Source: a bacterium (lineage in GTDB: Bacteria > T1Sed10-126). Taken from it: 22,714 nucleotides of DNA. The translations under genes and the position numbers were made by a program. Position 1 is the stretch's first letter. Each line of letters starts with the position of its first letter. The notes under the pieces are model-generated. The model was not told the DNA's origin, did no database searches, and saw only the letters and a list, made by a program, of their open reading frames with translations. Positions 1 to 8,774 of this stretch are shown here, piece by piece. The DNA is taken from positions 1 through 22,714 of the forward strand of contig PWOD01000118.1 in NCBI GenBank assembly GCA_003557545.1, written 5' to 3'.

Positions 1-3000
1 GAAATCGAGGGTAAGGGCTATGTGGTGGTTGATGGTGAAACGATAGCCTGGTCTGATGCTCCCTATGAAAAGGATGTTGATCCGGGAGATATTGTCGATC
101 TTTCGGCGATCGCTGCAGAATACTGGGAGTTTGTAAGATGGTCGGATGATCTGGAGAGTTTTGACCCGGTTGAGCAGTTGCTTATCGATGGTAATAAAAC
201 GGTAACAGCTCACTTTAGCGACAGTTATATTCTGACCCTCGATATTGTTGGGCAGGGTGCTATTGAGGTTGATCAGCAGGATAGTTACGGCCCAGAAGAT
301 ATGACCCTTAGCTTGCCGGTCAGGGGAGGTCAGCTGGTTGACCTTGAAGCGATTGCCGATCAGTTCTGGCAGTTTGATCGCTGGCTGGGAGATCTGGATA
401 GCTTCCCGGCCGGTCAGGAAATATTGATTGATGGTGATAAACATTGCACGGCTGTTTTTGTCCGACGAAGCTATATAGTGACCGTCGATATTATCGGTCA
501 GGGGGACGTTGAGGTTGAGGGGGACAGATATGGCCCGGAGGATGTACCGGAGACCTTTGTGGTGACGGCCGGTGAATATTTAAATCTTGACGCAATAGCT
601 GCTGAATACTGGGTTTTTAAGGAATGGATCGGTGATCTTCAGGGGCGGCCGGCGGCACGGGAATTATTCATTGATGGAGATAAAAACTGTACGGCGGTTT
701 TCATACAAGACACCTATATTCTAACTGTCGATATTATCGGTCAGGGGGAAGTTGAGGTTAAGGGGGACAGCTATGGCCCGGAGGATGTACCGGAGACCTT
801 TGTGGTGACGGCCGGCGAATATCTGGATCTTGATGCAATTGCTGCTCAATACTGGAGTTTTGAGGGTTGGATTGGCGATCTAACCGGTGGTCCGGCGGCC
901 CGACAGCTGTTTATTGATGGTGACAAACATTGTACGGCAGTCTTTATCCAGGACACCTATATTTTAACCATCGATATTATTGGGCAGGGGAAAATAGTTT
1001 ATCAGGGGGACTCATCCTACTGGCCGGAAGATGTTCCAGAAACCTTTGTGGTAAAAGCTGGTGAATATGTTAATCTGAACGCAATCCCTGCCGAACACTG
1101 GCATTTTGTCGAATGGATTGGAGATCTTACCGGGCCGGTGGCTGACCAGGATCTGTTTATCGATTCCGACAAATACTGTACGGCTGTTTTTGCCCAGGAT
1201 ACATATGTTATTACTATTGAGCCCCCGGAAGATTCACCTGTCACCGGAGTTGTGGTAATTGATGGTGATACATATGATCTGTCCGATGGTCCGATCGATA
1301 TAGTAGTAGGTTCCGGGGATACAATTAATATCGAATTTATTCCTGGGGATCATTCTAATTTTGTCGGTTGGGAGGGCCATATAGGGGGTTCTAATCCTAA
1401 TCAGGATTTTTCAAGTGACACGGATATTACGATTGAGCCAATTTATGAACCGGACACCTTTATTCTAACGATCGATATTATCGGTGAAGGGTCGATTGTT
1501 GAGGACGGTACCAAATCTTATTATCCACCTGATGTTATCGCTGAGATTCCGGTGCATTACGGTCAGGTAGTTGATCTTGAGGCAATTCAGGCTGAACACT
1601 GGAGCTTTGCCGGCTGGATAGGTGATTTGACCGGCCATCCGGCGAATCAATCCCTGTTTATCGATGGTGACAAACATTGTACGGCAGTCTTTACTCAGGA
1701 TACCTATACCCTGACTATCGATGTTATTGGTGAGGGGACCGTCCAGGTGGGGGATACCGATTTTCGACCTCCCGATCTGCCTCAGACAATAGTTGTGGGG
1801 GCCGGCGAGCTGATTGATCTCGATGCGATCGCCGATGAACATTGGTATTTTACCGGCTGGATTGGTGATCTGACCGGTCAACCGGCTGATCGTTATCTGC
1901 TGATGGATGGGGACAAGCATTGTACCGCTGTCTTTACACAGGACACTTTTACCCTGACAATCGATATTGAGGGACATGGACGGGTTGAAGATGATGGTTA
2001 TCCAGTATCGATTTACTGGGTTGATGTACTGGTCACCCGGGATGTTTATGCAGGGGAATATGTCGATCTTGAGGCAATTGCCGAGGAACATTGGGAGTTT
2101 GTTAAATGGACCGGTGATCTTGACAGTACCAATCCCGACCCGCTTTTATATATCGATGGAGATAAATATGTTAAAGCCCATTTCAGGAATGAATTTATTC
2201 TTGAAATAGATATTATTGGCGAAGGGACTGTCACGGTTAACCAGGATACTGTTTATTATCCCGAACATACCGTTGTGACAATTCCGGTTACCGGCGGAGA
2301 TGTTTTTGATTTTTCAGCCCTGGCCCAGGATCAGTGGGAATTTGTTGGCTGGAGTGGTGATCTGGCCGGTAATAACCCGGATCAGCAGTTAGTTATAGAT
2401 TCCGACAAAAAGGTAATCGCTCATTTCCGAGATACCTATGTTCTTACGATAGATGTGGTGGGTCAGGGAACAGCCCGGGTCAATAGTGAAGATTACCGGC
2501 AGCCCGGTCTGCCGGAACAGATTGAATTTACCGGGGGAGAGCTGGTCAATCTTAATGGAATTCCGGATCAATACTGGAGATTTGTTGAATGGCAGGGAGA
2601 TCTAACCGGCAGTCAGCCTGATCAGCAGCTGTTGATGCTTGAGGATAAATTTTGTACGGCTGTATTTGAACCGGTGACCTATATTTTAGAGATCGATATC
2701 AGCGGTCAGGGTTCTGTCTATGATGATGGTGAATTGCATGGCGTAGATGATGTGATTGTTACCCGGGTGGTAGAGGCCGGGGAGCTTGTTGATCTGGAAG
2801 CAATTGCTGACCAGTACCACCACTTTGTCCGCTGGAGTGGAGATATCGACAGTTTCGATACGGCTTATCAACTTTATATTAACGGTAACAAATCGGTTGT
2901 TGCTAATTTCTCTCAGACTGAATATCAACTGACCATTGATATTGAAGGGGCAGGATCTATTCAGACTGGAGATACCCTTTATACTACCGAGGACGTTGAG

Positions 3001-6000
3001 CTGGTGAAGACAGTAACTGCCGGAGAAACTATTGATTTTACTGCAATAGCTGATCAATTCTGGGAGTTTTCTCACTGGTCTGACGACCTCACAGGTCAGC
3101 TTTCCGAACAGGTTCTACTGATCGATTCCGACAAGCGGGTTACAGCCAATTTTACCCGTAATCAGCTGACGTTAGAACTTGATATGCGGGGAAATGGTGC
3201 GATAGAAGTTGACGGTCAGCTGTATGAACAGCCGGCAATAATAACTGTTGATGCCGGGGATAGTTTCCTGCTTGAAGCTCTCCCATCGACTTACTGGGAC
3301 TTTAACTTCTGGTCGGAGGATCTAACCGGCGATAATCCTCTGCAGGAGTTGTTTGTTGATGGCAATAAAAAGGTTGTGGCAAATTTCCGACGTGATACCT
3401 ATATTTTGACGATCGATATAGTCGGTGAAGGGAACGTTGGATTTGGTGATACGGTTTATAGTCCCAACGATATGGTAGTGACAAAGGTTATTGAGGCCGG
3501 GACTACCGTTGATCTTGAAGCAATTGCTGAGGACTACCATCAGTTTATCCATTGGACCGGTGATCTCTCAGGGAATCAGACCGCCCAGCAGCTGTTGATA
3601 GATGGGAATAAGACAGTTGTAGCAAATTTTGGCCGGATTCAATACAGTCTGATCGTTGATATTGAAGGAAAGGGGCAGGTGATGGTTGATTCGGCCCTTT
3701 ACAGCGTTGATTCGGTTCCGCTGGAGCTCACCTTCGATGCCGGTGAAACCGTTGACCTGGACGCTTTCCCGGCTGATTATTTCCATTTTGTTGGATGGAG
3801 TGGTAGTCTGGTTGGTCAGCCGGCTGACCGTCAGCTGTTTGTTGATGGAAACAGGCAGGTAACCGCAAATTTTGCCCGTGATCAGTATACCCTTGAAATT
3901 GATATTAGAGGCCAGGGCTCATTTGAGGTTGATGGTGTGATTTATGAGGAATCGGTTACCTTAACAGTCGATGCCGGCGATAGTTATGCTCTGCAGGCAG
4001 CTGCTGATCAATACTGGCATTTTGCCGAATGGACTGAGGACCTGACCGGGCCCGAACTTTACCAGGAGATTTTTATTGATCAGAGTAAAACAGTTGTAGC
4101 TAATTTTGAACGTGATAGCTATATTTTAACGATAGATATTGTCGGCGATACCGGGTCGGGTGATATTGAGCTGGGAGGGGAGCTATACTGGCAGGAGGAT
4201 ATGGTTACGACAAAGATAGTTTATGCCGGGACTAACCTTGAATTTGAAGCAGTTCCCCGGCAGTACTATCATTTTGTGGAATGGACCGGTGATCTAACAG
4301 GTGATCAGTCTGAAAACTCTCTGCTGGTTGATTCTGATAAAGGGGTTACCGCCCATTTCGCCCGTGATCAACATATCCTTGAGGTTGATATTGAGGGTAA
4401 GGGTTCTGTAACTATTGATGGTGATACTGTTTATTTAGATTCCCAAACTCCGGTGAATCTTTCTGTTGAAGGTGGCCAGCAGATAGAGTTTTTGGCCTCG
4501 GCAGGGGAGCACTGGCATTTTACAGGATGGAGTGGCACTCTTGCGGGAACGCAACCGTCGACCTCCTTAATTGTTGAGGATTCGGGACGGGCAACCGCTA
4601 ATTTTGCTCGGGACACCTTTCTTTTGACGGTAGAGATAGAGGGTGAAGGTCAAGTTGAAGGGCCTGAACTAATAGTTTCTTCGGAGAATCAACCCCGTGT
4701 TTTTCAACTTTATGCCGGTGAAACAATAGCTCTTGAAGCAATTGCTGATGAATACTATCAGTTCGATTTTTGGTCTGGAGATCTGGCTGGAAGCGATACT
4801 GCAGCTCGATTGTTTTTAGATTCCGATAAGACTGTGCGGGCCAATTTTCAGCGGGATACTTATTCAATAACGCTGGACATCGTGGGGCGCGGCGGTGTTG
4901 AGTTGAATGATCAACTTTACTCGGATAGTCAGGTTTCGCTGGTAGAGACTGTCTATGCGGGAGACACTATAGATCTGGAGGCGATTGCGGCCGACCATTG
5001 GTATTTCATCCAATGGTCGGGTGACCTTGGGGGGACTGTTTCGACAAATCAGCTGTTTGTAGATAGTGACAAAAATATTACCGCTCATTTCGGTGATACC
5101 TATATCCTGTCAGTTGATATTATTGGTCAGGGCTCGGTTCTGGTTGATGGTAATACGGTATCCAGCGCCCAGGCTCCTGTAGAAATATCAGTTTCTGTGG
5201 GACAGGTTGTGGAATTTGAAGCAGAAGCGGGGACCTACTATCATTTTGCTGGTTGGTTGGGAGATCTGGAAGGGACTGATCTAACAGAGCAGCTGCTTAT
5301 CCAGGGGGATAAATCGGTGACGGCTGAGTTTGTCCGGGATACCCATGTTGTGACGTTTGATATCACCGGAATTGGTGATTTAGAAATTGGTGGGGAGCTG
5401 TATGAAGCAGATGAGTTCCCCGAGCAACTGATTTTTCTGGCCGGTGAGACAGTTAGTCTGGAGGCAATTCCAGATGACTTTTATCATTTTGTTGAGTGGT
5501 CAGGTGACCTGCAGGGAGATAGTCTGCAACAGCAACTGTTTATTGATAGTGATAAAACGATTACAGCAAATTTTGGCCAGGATAGTTATACCTTGATTTT
5601 AAATATTGAGGGACACGGTGAGCTTCAGTTTGCCGGTGATACAGTCTATACGACCGGCGATCTACCGGTCACTTTACCGGTATTTGCCGGGGAAAACTAT
5701 AGTCTTGATGCATTGCCGGTTGATTACTGGCATTTTCTCCAGTGGCGTGATGATCTTACGGGTGATGATCCTTCCACCGAGATATTTATTGATCAGGATA
5801 AAGAGGTTACGGCAATTTTCGCTGAGGATACCCAGATTTTAACAATTGAAATTATCGGGCAAGGTATGCTTGATATTGAGGGAGACATCTATACCGATAC
5901 AGGGGTAATAATTCATAAAGTTGTGGTCGCCGGCGAGCAGTACTCTGTTGATGCTATAGCCTATCAGTACTGGCATTTTTCCACCTGGGAGGGTGATCTT

Positions 6001-8040
6001 ACTGGAACCTCGCCCGCCGGCTCTCTATTTATGGATGAAGATAAACAGATACGAGCAATCTTTGAGCGTGATGTTCATAGCTTTACGCTGGATATTGTGG
6101 GAGAGGGAACGGTTGACCTTAACGGTACTCTGTACACAGCTGATTCAGTTCCGGCGGAACTGTTTTTCTATGGTGGTGAACTGGTTGAACTGGAAGCGCT
6201 GCCCGATCTCTGGCACCAGTTTGCTGGCTGGAGCGGGGACCTTGCTGGTGATCAGTCACCCACCGAGTTGTTGATCGATTCATCAAAACAGGTCACAGCT
6301 TTGTTTGAGCAGGAAGAATATTTATTAGAAATCGATGTTGTGGGTGACGGTCAGCTGATTGTTGATGGACAGTCATATCTCACGGTGGATTTACCTGATT
6401 CACTGACTGTTTTAGCTGGTGAAACTGTTCAGCTAATTGCAGAAGCGGGGGATTATTATCACTTTGCCGGTTATCAAGGTGATCTGACAGGATTAACTCC
6501 TGTTAGGGAGTTGTTCATTGATGGGAATAAGGCTGTAACTGCAGATTTTGCGCGAGATACCCACACAATTGTTATTCAGATTGAGGGAGATGGGCAGGTA
6601 ATAGCCGATGGTAATTCGATTTTTGCTCCGGCCGCCCCTGTGGAAAAGGTTTTTTATGGCGGAGAAGAGATCGATTTTGAGGCGATCGCCGGCCAATACT
6701 ATCATTTCCTCGAGTGGGAGGGATTGCTCGCAGGTAACCCGCAGAGCAGCTCCTTGCTGGTTGATTCGGATGGGGAAATTACCGCTGTCTTTAAACGTGA
6801 TGAACATATTCTTCATCTGGATATGGTCGGACAGGGAACCGTGGAACTGGACGGTCAGCCTTATATGAAGCAGAATCTTCCTACCCAGATAAGTCTGCTT
6901 GCCGGGGAAACAGTTGAGCTGGGAGCCTTTGCCGAAGAGTTCTACAGTTTTTCTGGTTGGACCGGGGAAATTACTGGTTCCAATCCCGATGTAGAGCTGT
7001 TTATTGATGGTGATAAATATCTGACAGCGAATTTTGTTCAGGATAGTTTTACTTTAACAGTTGATTTTGATGGACAGGGGATCGTCGAGGTTGATAATGA
7101 TACATTCTCCTGGCTGAATGGGAGCTTTTCTACCACGATAATGGGTGGCGAAACAATTAGCCTCGGGGCTGAGGCTGATCAGTACTGGAATTTTGTTGAG
7201 TGGTCCGGGGACCTTACTGGGACCCTGCCGGATCAGCAGTTATATGGGGATATGGACAAGCAGCTGACTGTCAGTTTTGCCCATGCTGAATATACAGTTA
7301 CGGTCGATATAGTGGGTGAGGGAGCAGTTCAGATCGCTGGTGAGTCTGTCTATCAAACTCCAGAGTTCCCCCTAACAAGGACAGTTAAAGCCGGTGAAAA
7401 TATCGATCTGGAAGCAATTTCGGTGGACTACTGGCATTTTGTCGGATGGACCGGTGATCTGACTGCTGATGATCCCGCGCAGTCCGTTTATGTTGATGAT
7501 GATAGACAGTTGACGGTCAATTTTGAACGGGATACACAGTTGTTAGAACTGATTATTGAAGGGGCAGGTTCAGTCCAGTTAGATGGTGATATCTATTCTG
7601 GCCCGGACAGTAGTTTGATAGTGGTTGAAGCCGGGAACTATGTTGAGTTAATAGCAATTTCTGTGGACGATTGGGATTTTGCCTGGTGGGAGGAGGATCT
7701 GCAGGGCTTTGAATCTGAACAGACCCTGTTTATCGACGCTGATAAGCAGGTCAGGGCGCTGTTTGTCGAACACCTTGATACCTATCTGTTGACGATTAAT
7801 GATCCTGACTCCGGGACTATATATGTCGATGGTGTGCCGGCGGATGATGGTGAGCAATTTATCTATCCCGAAGGGGCAGTGATCAATATTGTTGCTGTTC
7901 CCTGTGCCCTGGGAGAGTATGAGTTTGATGGTTGGGAGCTGCAGGCGGATACTACTGCGACCATGATTGGAACCTCTCGTGAAACACAGATTACCATGCT
8001 GGCCGACGCTACGGTTACTGCAACCTTTACCCGGCATGGT
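1..8040 (+). repeat. Tandem array of 33 coding repeats (about 240 bp each)
   Basis: Repeat boundaries are visible as recurring D-T-Y-I-L-T-like strands, for example at 220, 466, 1198, 1453, 2674, 2917, 3160, 3394, 3880 and 4612. Unit length is mostly 78-82 codons, with longer units where insertions occur. The protein pattern is strongly conserved but most DNA copies have diverged, so the array is mainly old. The exception is the pair starting at 466 and 709, which is nearly identical over about 100 bp. One unit (1198-1452) is degenerate: it lacks the usual Trp-x-Phe core and the Asp-Lys-x-Val end. The last unit belongs to a distinct cap subtype. Confidence 0.92.
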
Positions 8041-8382
8041 TCAGGAACCATAGGAGGTTTTAGCTATGAAACCTCACTGGAGACGCTGATGGTCGGTCCC
8101 AATCCTTACAGGACTTCTGATAATTATGGTGGTATCAGGTTCCAACTGAAGCGCTCTCAGAGTCAACGGTTCCAGTTGGAGATCTATACCCTGACCGGAA
8201 CTCTGGTTTTTGTCCAGCGCTATGGCCCGGCTCAGATCTACAATGATGAATCATATACCTATATTGAGTGGGATCTTACGACAACTTCCGGGCAGAAGGT
8301 TGTCAGCGGTCATTACCTCTATAATTTCCGTGATCTGGAGAATAGAGATAATAAAACTGGAAGAATTGCCATAGTTCGTTAA
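1..8382 (+). CDS. Giant secreted InlB-B-repeat-like surface protein, 5' end outside window
   Basis: The frame is open from the first base, and codon 1 already lies inside a repeat, so the true start is upstream; the GTG at 22 is not a start. The visible 2793 residues are one partial and 32 further tandem repeats of about 80 residues, then a 113-residue C-terminal domain starting near 8041. Each repeat runs from D-T-Y-I-L-T-x-D-I through a G-x-G turn, an A-G-E turn, the core Y-W-x-F-x-x-W-x-G-D-L and an end like D-K-x-V-T-A-x-F. This is the divergent InlB B-repeat/Flg_new pattern known from bacterial surface proteins. Asp and Glu far outnumber Lys and Arg. There is no frameshift or stop over 8.4 kb. 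The next gene encodes a paralogue with the same ending. A role as an extracellular stalk, adhesin or shield is inferred; no catalytic motif is visible. Confidence 0.93.
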   Translation, partial: EIEGKGYVVVDGETIAWSDAPYEKDVDPGDIVDLSAIAAEYWEFVRWSDDLESFDPVEQLLIDGNKTVTAHFSDSYILTLDIVGQGAIEVDQQDSYGPEDMTLSLPVRGGQLVDLEAIADQFWQFDRWLGDLDSFPAGQEILIDGDKHCTAVFVRRSYIVTVDIIGQGDVEVEGDRYGPEDVPETFVVTAGEYLNLDAIAAEYWVFKEWIGDLQGRPAARELFIDGDKNCTAVFIQDTYILTVDIIGQGEVEVKGDSYGPEDVPETFVVTAGEYLDLDAIAAQYWSFEGWIGDLTGGPAARQLFIDGDKHCTAVFIQDTYILTIDIIGQGKIVYQGDSSYWPEDVPETFVVKAGEYVNLNAIPAEHWHFVEWIGDLTGPVADQDLFIDSDKYCTAVFAQDTYVITIEPPEDSPVTGVVVIDGDTYDLSDGPIDIVVGSGDTINIEFIPGDHSNFVGWEGHIGGSNPNQDFSSDTDITIEPIYEPDTFILTIDIIGEGSIVEDGTKSYYPPDVIAEIPVHYGQVVDLEAIQAEHWSFAGWIGDLTGHPANQSLFIDGDKHCTAVFTQDTYTLTIDVIGEGTVQVGDTDFRPPDLPQTIVVGAGELIDLDAIADEHWYFTGWIGDLTGQPADRYLLMDGDKHCTAVFTQDTFTLTIDIEGHGRVEDDGYPVSIYWVDVLVTRDVYAGEYVDLEAIAEEHWEFVKWTGDLDSTNPDPLLYIDGDKYVKAHFRNEFILEIDIIGEGTVTVNQDTVYYPEHTVVTIPVTGGDVFDFSALAQDQWEFVGWSGDLAGNNPDQQLVIDSDKKVIAHFRDTYVLTIDVVGQGTARVNSEDYRQPGLPEQIEFTGGELVNLNGIPDQYWRFVEWQGDLTGSQPDQQLLMLEDKFCTAVFEPVTYILEIDISGQGSVYDDGELHGVDDVIVTRVVEAGELVDLEAIADQYHHFVRWSGDIDSFDTAYQLYINGNKSVVANFSQTEYQLTIDIEGAGSIQTGDTLYTTEDVELVKTVTAGETIDFTAIADQFWEFSHWSDDLTGQLSEQVLLIDSDKRVTANFTRNQLTLELDMRGNGAIEVDGQLYEQPAIITVDAGDSFLLEALPSTYWDFNFWSEDLTGDNPLQELFVDGNKKVVANFRRDTYILTIDIVGEGNVGFGDTVYSPNDMVVTKVIEAGTTVDLEAIAEDYHQFIHWTGDLSGNQTAQQLLIDGNKTVVANFGRIQYSLIVDIEGKGQVMVDSALYSVDSVPLELTFDAGETVDLDAFPADYFHFVGWSGSLVGQPADRQLFVDGNRQVTANFARDQYTLEIDIRGQGSFEVDGVIYEESVTLTVDAGDSYALQAAADQYWHFAEWTEDLTGPELYQEIFIDQSKTVVANFERDSYILTIDIVGDTGSGDIELGGELYWQEDMVTTKIVYAGTNLEFEAVPRQYYHFVEWTGDLTGDQSENSLLVDSDKGVTAHFARDQHILEVDIEGKGSVTIDGDTVYLDSQTPVNLSVEGGQQIEFLASAGEHWHFTGWSGTLAGTQPSTSLIVEDSGRATANFARDTFLLTVEIEGEGQVEGPELIVSSENQPRVFQLYAGETIALEAIADEYYQFDFWSGDLAGSDTAARLFLDSDKTVRANFQRDTYSITLDIVGRGGVELNDQLYSDSQVSLVETVYAGDTIDLEAIAADHWYFIQWSGDLGGTVSTNQLFVDSDKNITAHFGDTYILSVDIIGQGSVLVDGNTVSSAQAPVEISVSVGQVVEFEAEAGTYYHFAGWLGDLEGTDLTEQLLIQGDKSVTAEFVRDTHVVTFDITGIGDLEIGGELYEADEFPEQLIFLAGETVSLEAIPDDFYHFVEWSGDLQGDSLQQQLFIDSDKTITANFGQDSYTLILNIEGHGELQFAGDTVYTTGDLPVTLPVFAGENYSLDALPVDYWHFLQWRDDLTGDDPSTEIFIDQDKEVTAIFAEDTQILTIEIIGQGMLDIEGDIYTDTGVIIHKVVVAGEQYSVDAIAYQYWHFSTWEGDLTGTSPAGSLFMDEDKQIRAIFERDVHSFTLDIVGEGTVDLNGTLYTADSVPAELFFYGGELVELEALPDLWHQFAGWSGDLAGDQSPTELLIDSSKQVTALFEQEEYLLEIDVVGDGQLIVDGQSYLTVDLPDSLTVLAGETVQLIAEAGDYYHFAGYQGDLTGLTPVRELFIDGNKAVTADFARDTHTIVIQIEGDGQVIADGNSIFAPAAPVEKVFYGGEEIDFEAIAGQYYHFLEWEGLLAGNPQSSSLLVDSDGEITAVFKRDEHILHLDMVGQGTVELDGQPYMKQNLPTQISLLAGETVELGAFAEEFYSFSGWTGEITGSNPDVELFIDGDKYLTANFVQDSFTLTVDFDGQGIVEVDNDTFSWLNGSFSTTIMGGETISLGAEADQYWNFVEWSGDLTGTLPDQQLYGDMDKQLTVSFAHAEYTVTVDIVGEGAVQIAGESVYQTPEFPLTRTVKAGENIDLEAISVDYWHFVGWTGDLTADDPAQSVYVDDDRQLTVNFERDTQLLELIIEGAGSVQLDGDIYSGPDSSLIVVEAGNYVELIAISVDDWDFAWWEEDLQGFESEQTLFIDADKQVRALFVEHLDTYLLTINDPDSGTIYVDGVPADDGEQFIYPEGAVINIVAVPCALGEYEFDGWELQADTTATMIGTSRETQITMLADATVTATFTRHGSGTIGGFSYETSLETLMVGPNPYRTSDNYGGIRFQLKRSQSQRFQLEIYTLTGTLVFVQRYGPAQIYNDESYTYIEWDLTTTSGQKVVSGHYLYNFRDLENRDNKTGRIAIVR
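3160..4611 (+). repeat. Three-repeat higher-order unit, two tandem copies
   Basis: Repeats at 3160-3879 and 3880-4611 match in order three by three. The first member of each triplet is a shortened repeat with a T-V-D-A-G-D-S turn and an E-D-L-T-G loop. The second has an M-V-x-T-K-x-V/I segment. The third has V-D-I-E-G-K-G and ends T-A-N-F-A-R-D. The repeat at 2674-2916 resembles the second member (3394) at the same 720-bp spacing, so the periodicity may begin earlier. This suggests block duplication of about 720-730 bp. Confidence 0.7.
8041..8379 (+). other. C-terminal FlgD-like / sorting-type domain of the first giant protein
   Basis: After the last repeat the protein changes to a 113-residue domain: a Gly-rich linker, M-V-G-P-N-P-Y, a strand of the type R-F-Q-L-E-I-Y-T-L-T-G, then Y-I-E-W-D-L, S-G-H-Y-L-Y-N and the terminal G-R-I-A-I-V-R. 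The N-P-F/Y, W-D and S-G-x-Y-x-Y pattern is that of the FlgD Ig-like fold and of C-terminal sorting domains seen on many large secreted bacterial proteins. A nearly matching domain ends the second giant protein. A role as secretion or surface-attachment signal is inferred. Confidence 0.7.
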
Positions 8383-8429
8383 ACCTTCACCGCGGTCCTT
8401 TTTATTAACAGTTTTTTCTAAAATTTTTT

Positions 8430-8444
8430 AGCCGCCCGGCGGCT
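8430..8444 (+). terminator. Weak GC-rich hairpin, possible terminator of the first gene
   Basis: The sequence forms a 6-bp stem (agccgc with gcggct) around a 3-nt loop, 47 bases after the stop codon. It is preceded by T-rich sequence but not followed by a clear run of T on the + strand. A Rho-independent terminator is therefore only a weak possibility. No better candidate is seen after this stop. Confidence 0.25.
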
Positions 8445-8532
8445 TCCTGATTTTGAATAAATCTAGCCAAAATTTCATCTGTTAAATCTCTTAATAAAAA
8501 TTTAAAAATGGCTATTTATCCACTTTGACCTG

Positions 8533-8556
8533 GCTCAAAAATTATTTTTTTTGAGC
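8533..8556. repeat. 9-bp perfect inverted repeat in spacer
   Basis: Arms gctcaaaaa (8533-8541) and tttttgagc (8548-8556) are perfectly complementary around a 6-nt loop. No T-run follows on either strand, so it is not an obvious terminator. It could be a regulator site or an incidental A/T-rich palindrome. Confidence 0.4.
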
Positions 8557-8661
8557 GGCAAAAAAATCCTGAAATAACTCTATAAATAAGCGATTTTTTC
8601 TTGCTTTTTAAATCGTAATAGATTAAACTATAACTGTCGAAACTAAGTGCAATTAGCTGTT

Positions 8662-8691
8662 TTGTAATTATTTCTGAAAGCGATATATATT
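8662..8691 (+). promoter_or_regulatory. Candidate sigma-70-type promoter for the second giant gene
   Basis: A -35 candidate TTGTAA (8662-8667; 4 of 6 consensus bases) and a -10 candidate TATATT (8686-8691; 5 of 6) are separated by 18 bp. Transcription would start near 8698, giving a leader of about 85 bases before the ATG at 8784. The A/T-rich context makes chance matches likely, so this is a candidate only. Confidence 0.4.
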
Positions 8692-8706
8692 AAGCCAGAA
8701 ATAATT
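8666..8706. promoter_or_regulatory. 11-bp perfect inverted repeat over the promoter candidate (possible operator)
   Basis: Arms aattatttctg (8666-8676) and cagaaataatt (8696-8706) are perfect complements, 19 bp apart. They straddle the candidate -10 element and the expected start of transcription, the arrangement of a repressor or activator site. As RNA the same bases would form an 11-bp stem with a 19-nt loop only if transcription starts further upstream. The palindrome is seen directly; its function is inferred. Confidence 0.45.
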
Positions 8707-8767
8707 GTACTTATATGTCATGAGTATCAGTTTTTCAGTGGTCGGTTTTTAAAAAACAGATCGTTTT

Positions 8768-8774
8768 GGGAGAG
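8768..8774 (+). promoter_or_regulatory. Ribosome binding site deciding the ATG start at 8784
   Basis: The purine run gggagag ends 9 bases before the ATG at 8784. The longer reading frame could begin at the TTG at 8766, but that codon would lie directly upstream of this run with no Shine-Dalgarno of its own. The ATG also puts a normal signal peptide at the protein N terminus. Confidence 0.7.

Noticed and set aside
1465-2091. 208-residue minus-strand ORF inside the first giant gene
   Set aside because: It is antisense to conserved repeats, with no ribosome binding site or recognisable domain. Repetitive coding DNA gives such mirror ORFs repeatedly (also 2686-3075, 7648-8037 and 13914-14465).
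8041-8379. Firm assignment as a type IX secretion signal, hence Bacteroidota
   Set aside because: The pattern also fits FlgD-like Ig domains found in many phyla. The Shine-Dalgarno sites argue against typical Bacteroidota, and no secretion genes are in view.
22-8382. GTG at 22 as the true start of the first gene
   Set aside because: The frame is open upstream to base 1 with coding sequence matching the first strand of a repeat, and there is no ribosome binding site or signal peptide. The gene is cut by the window.
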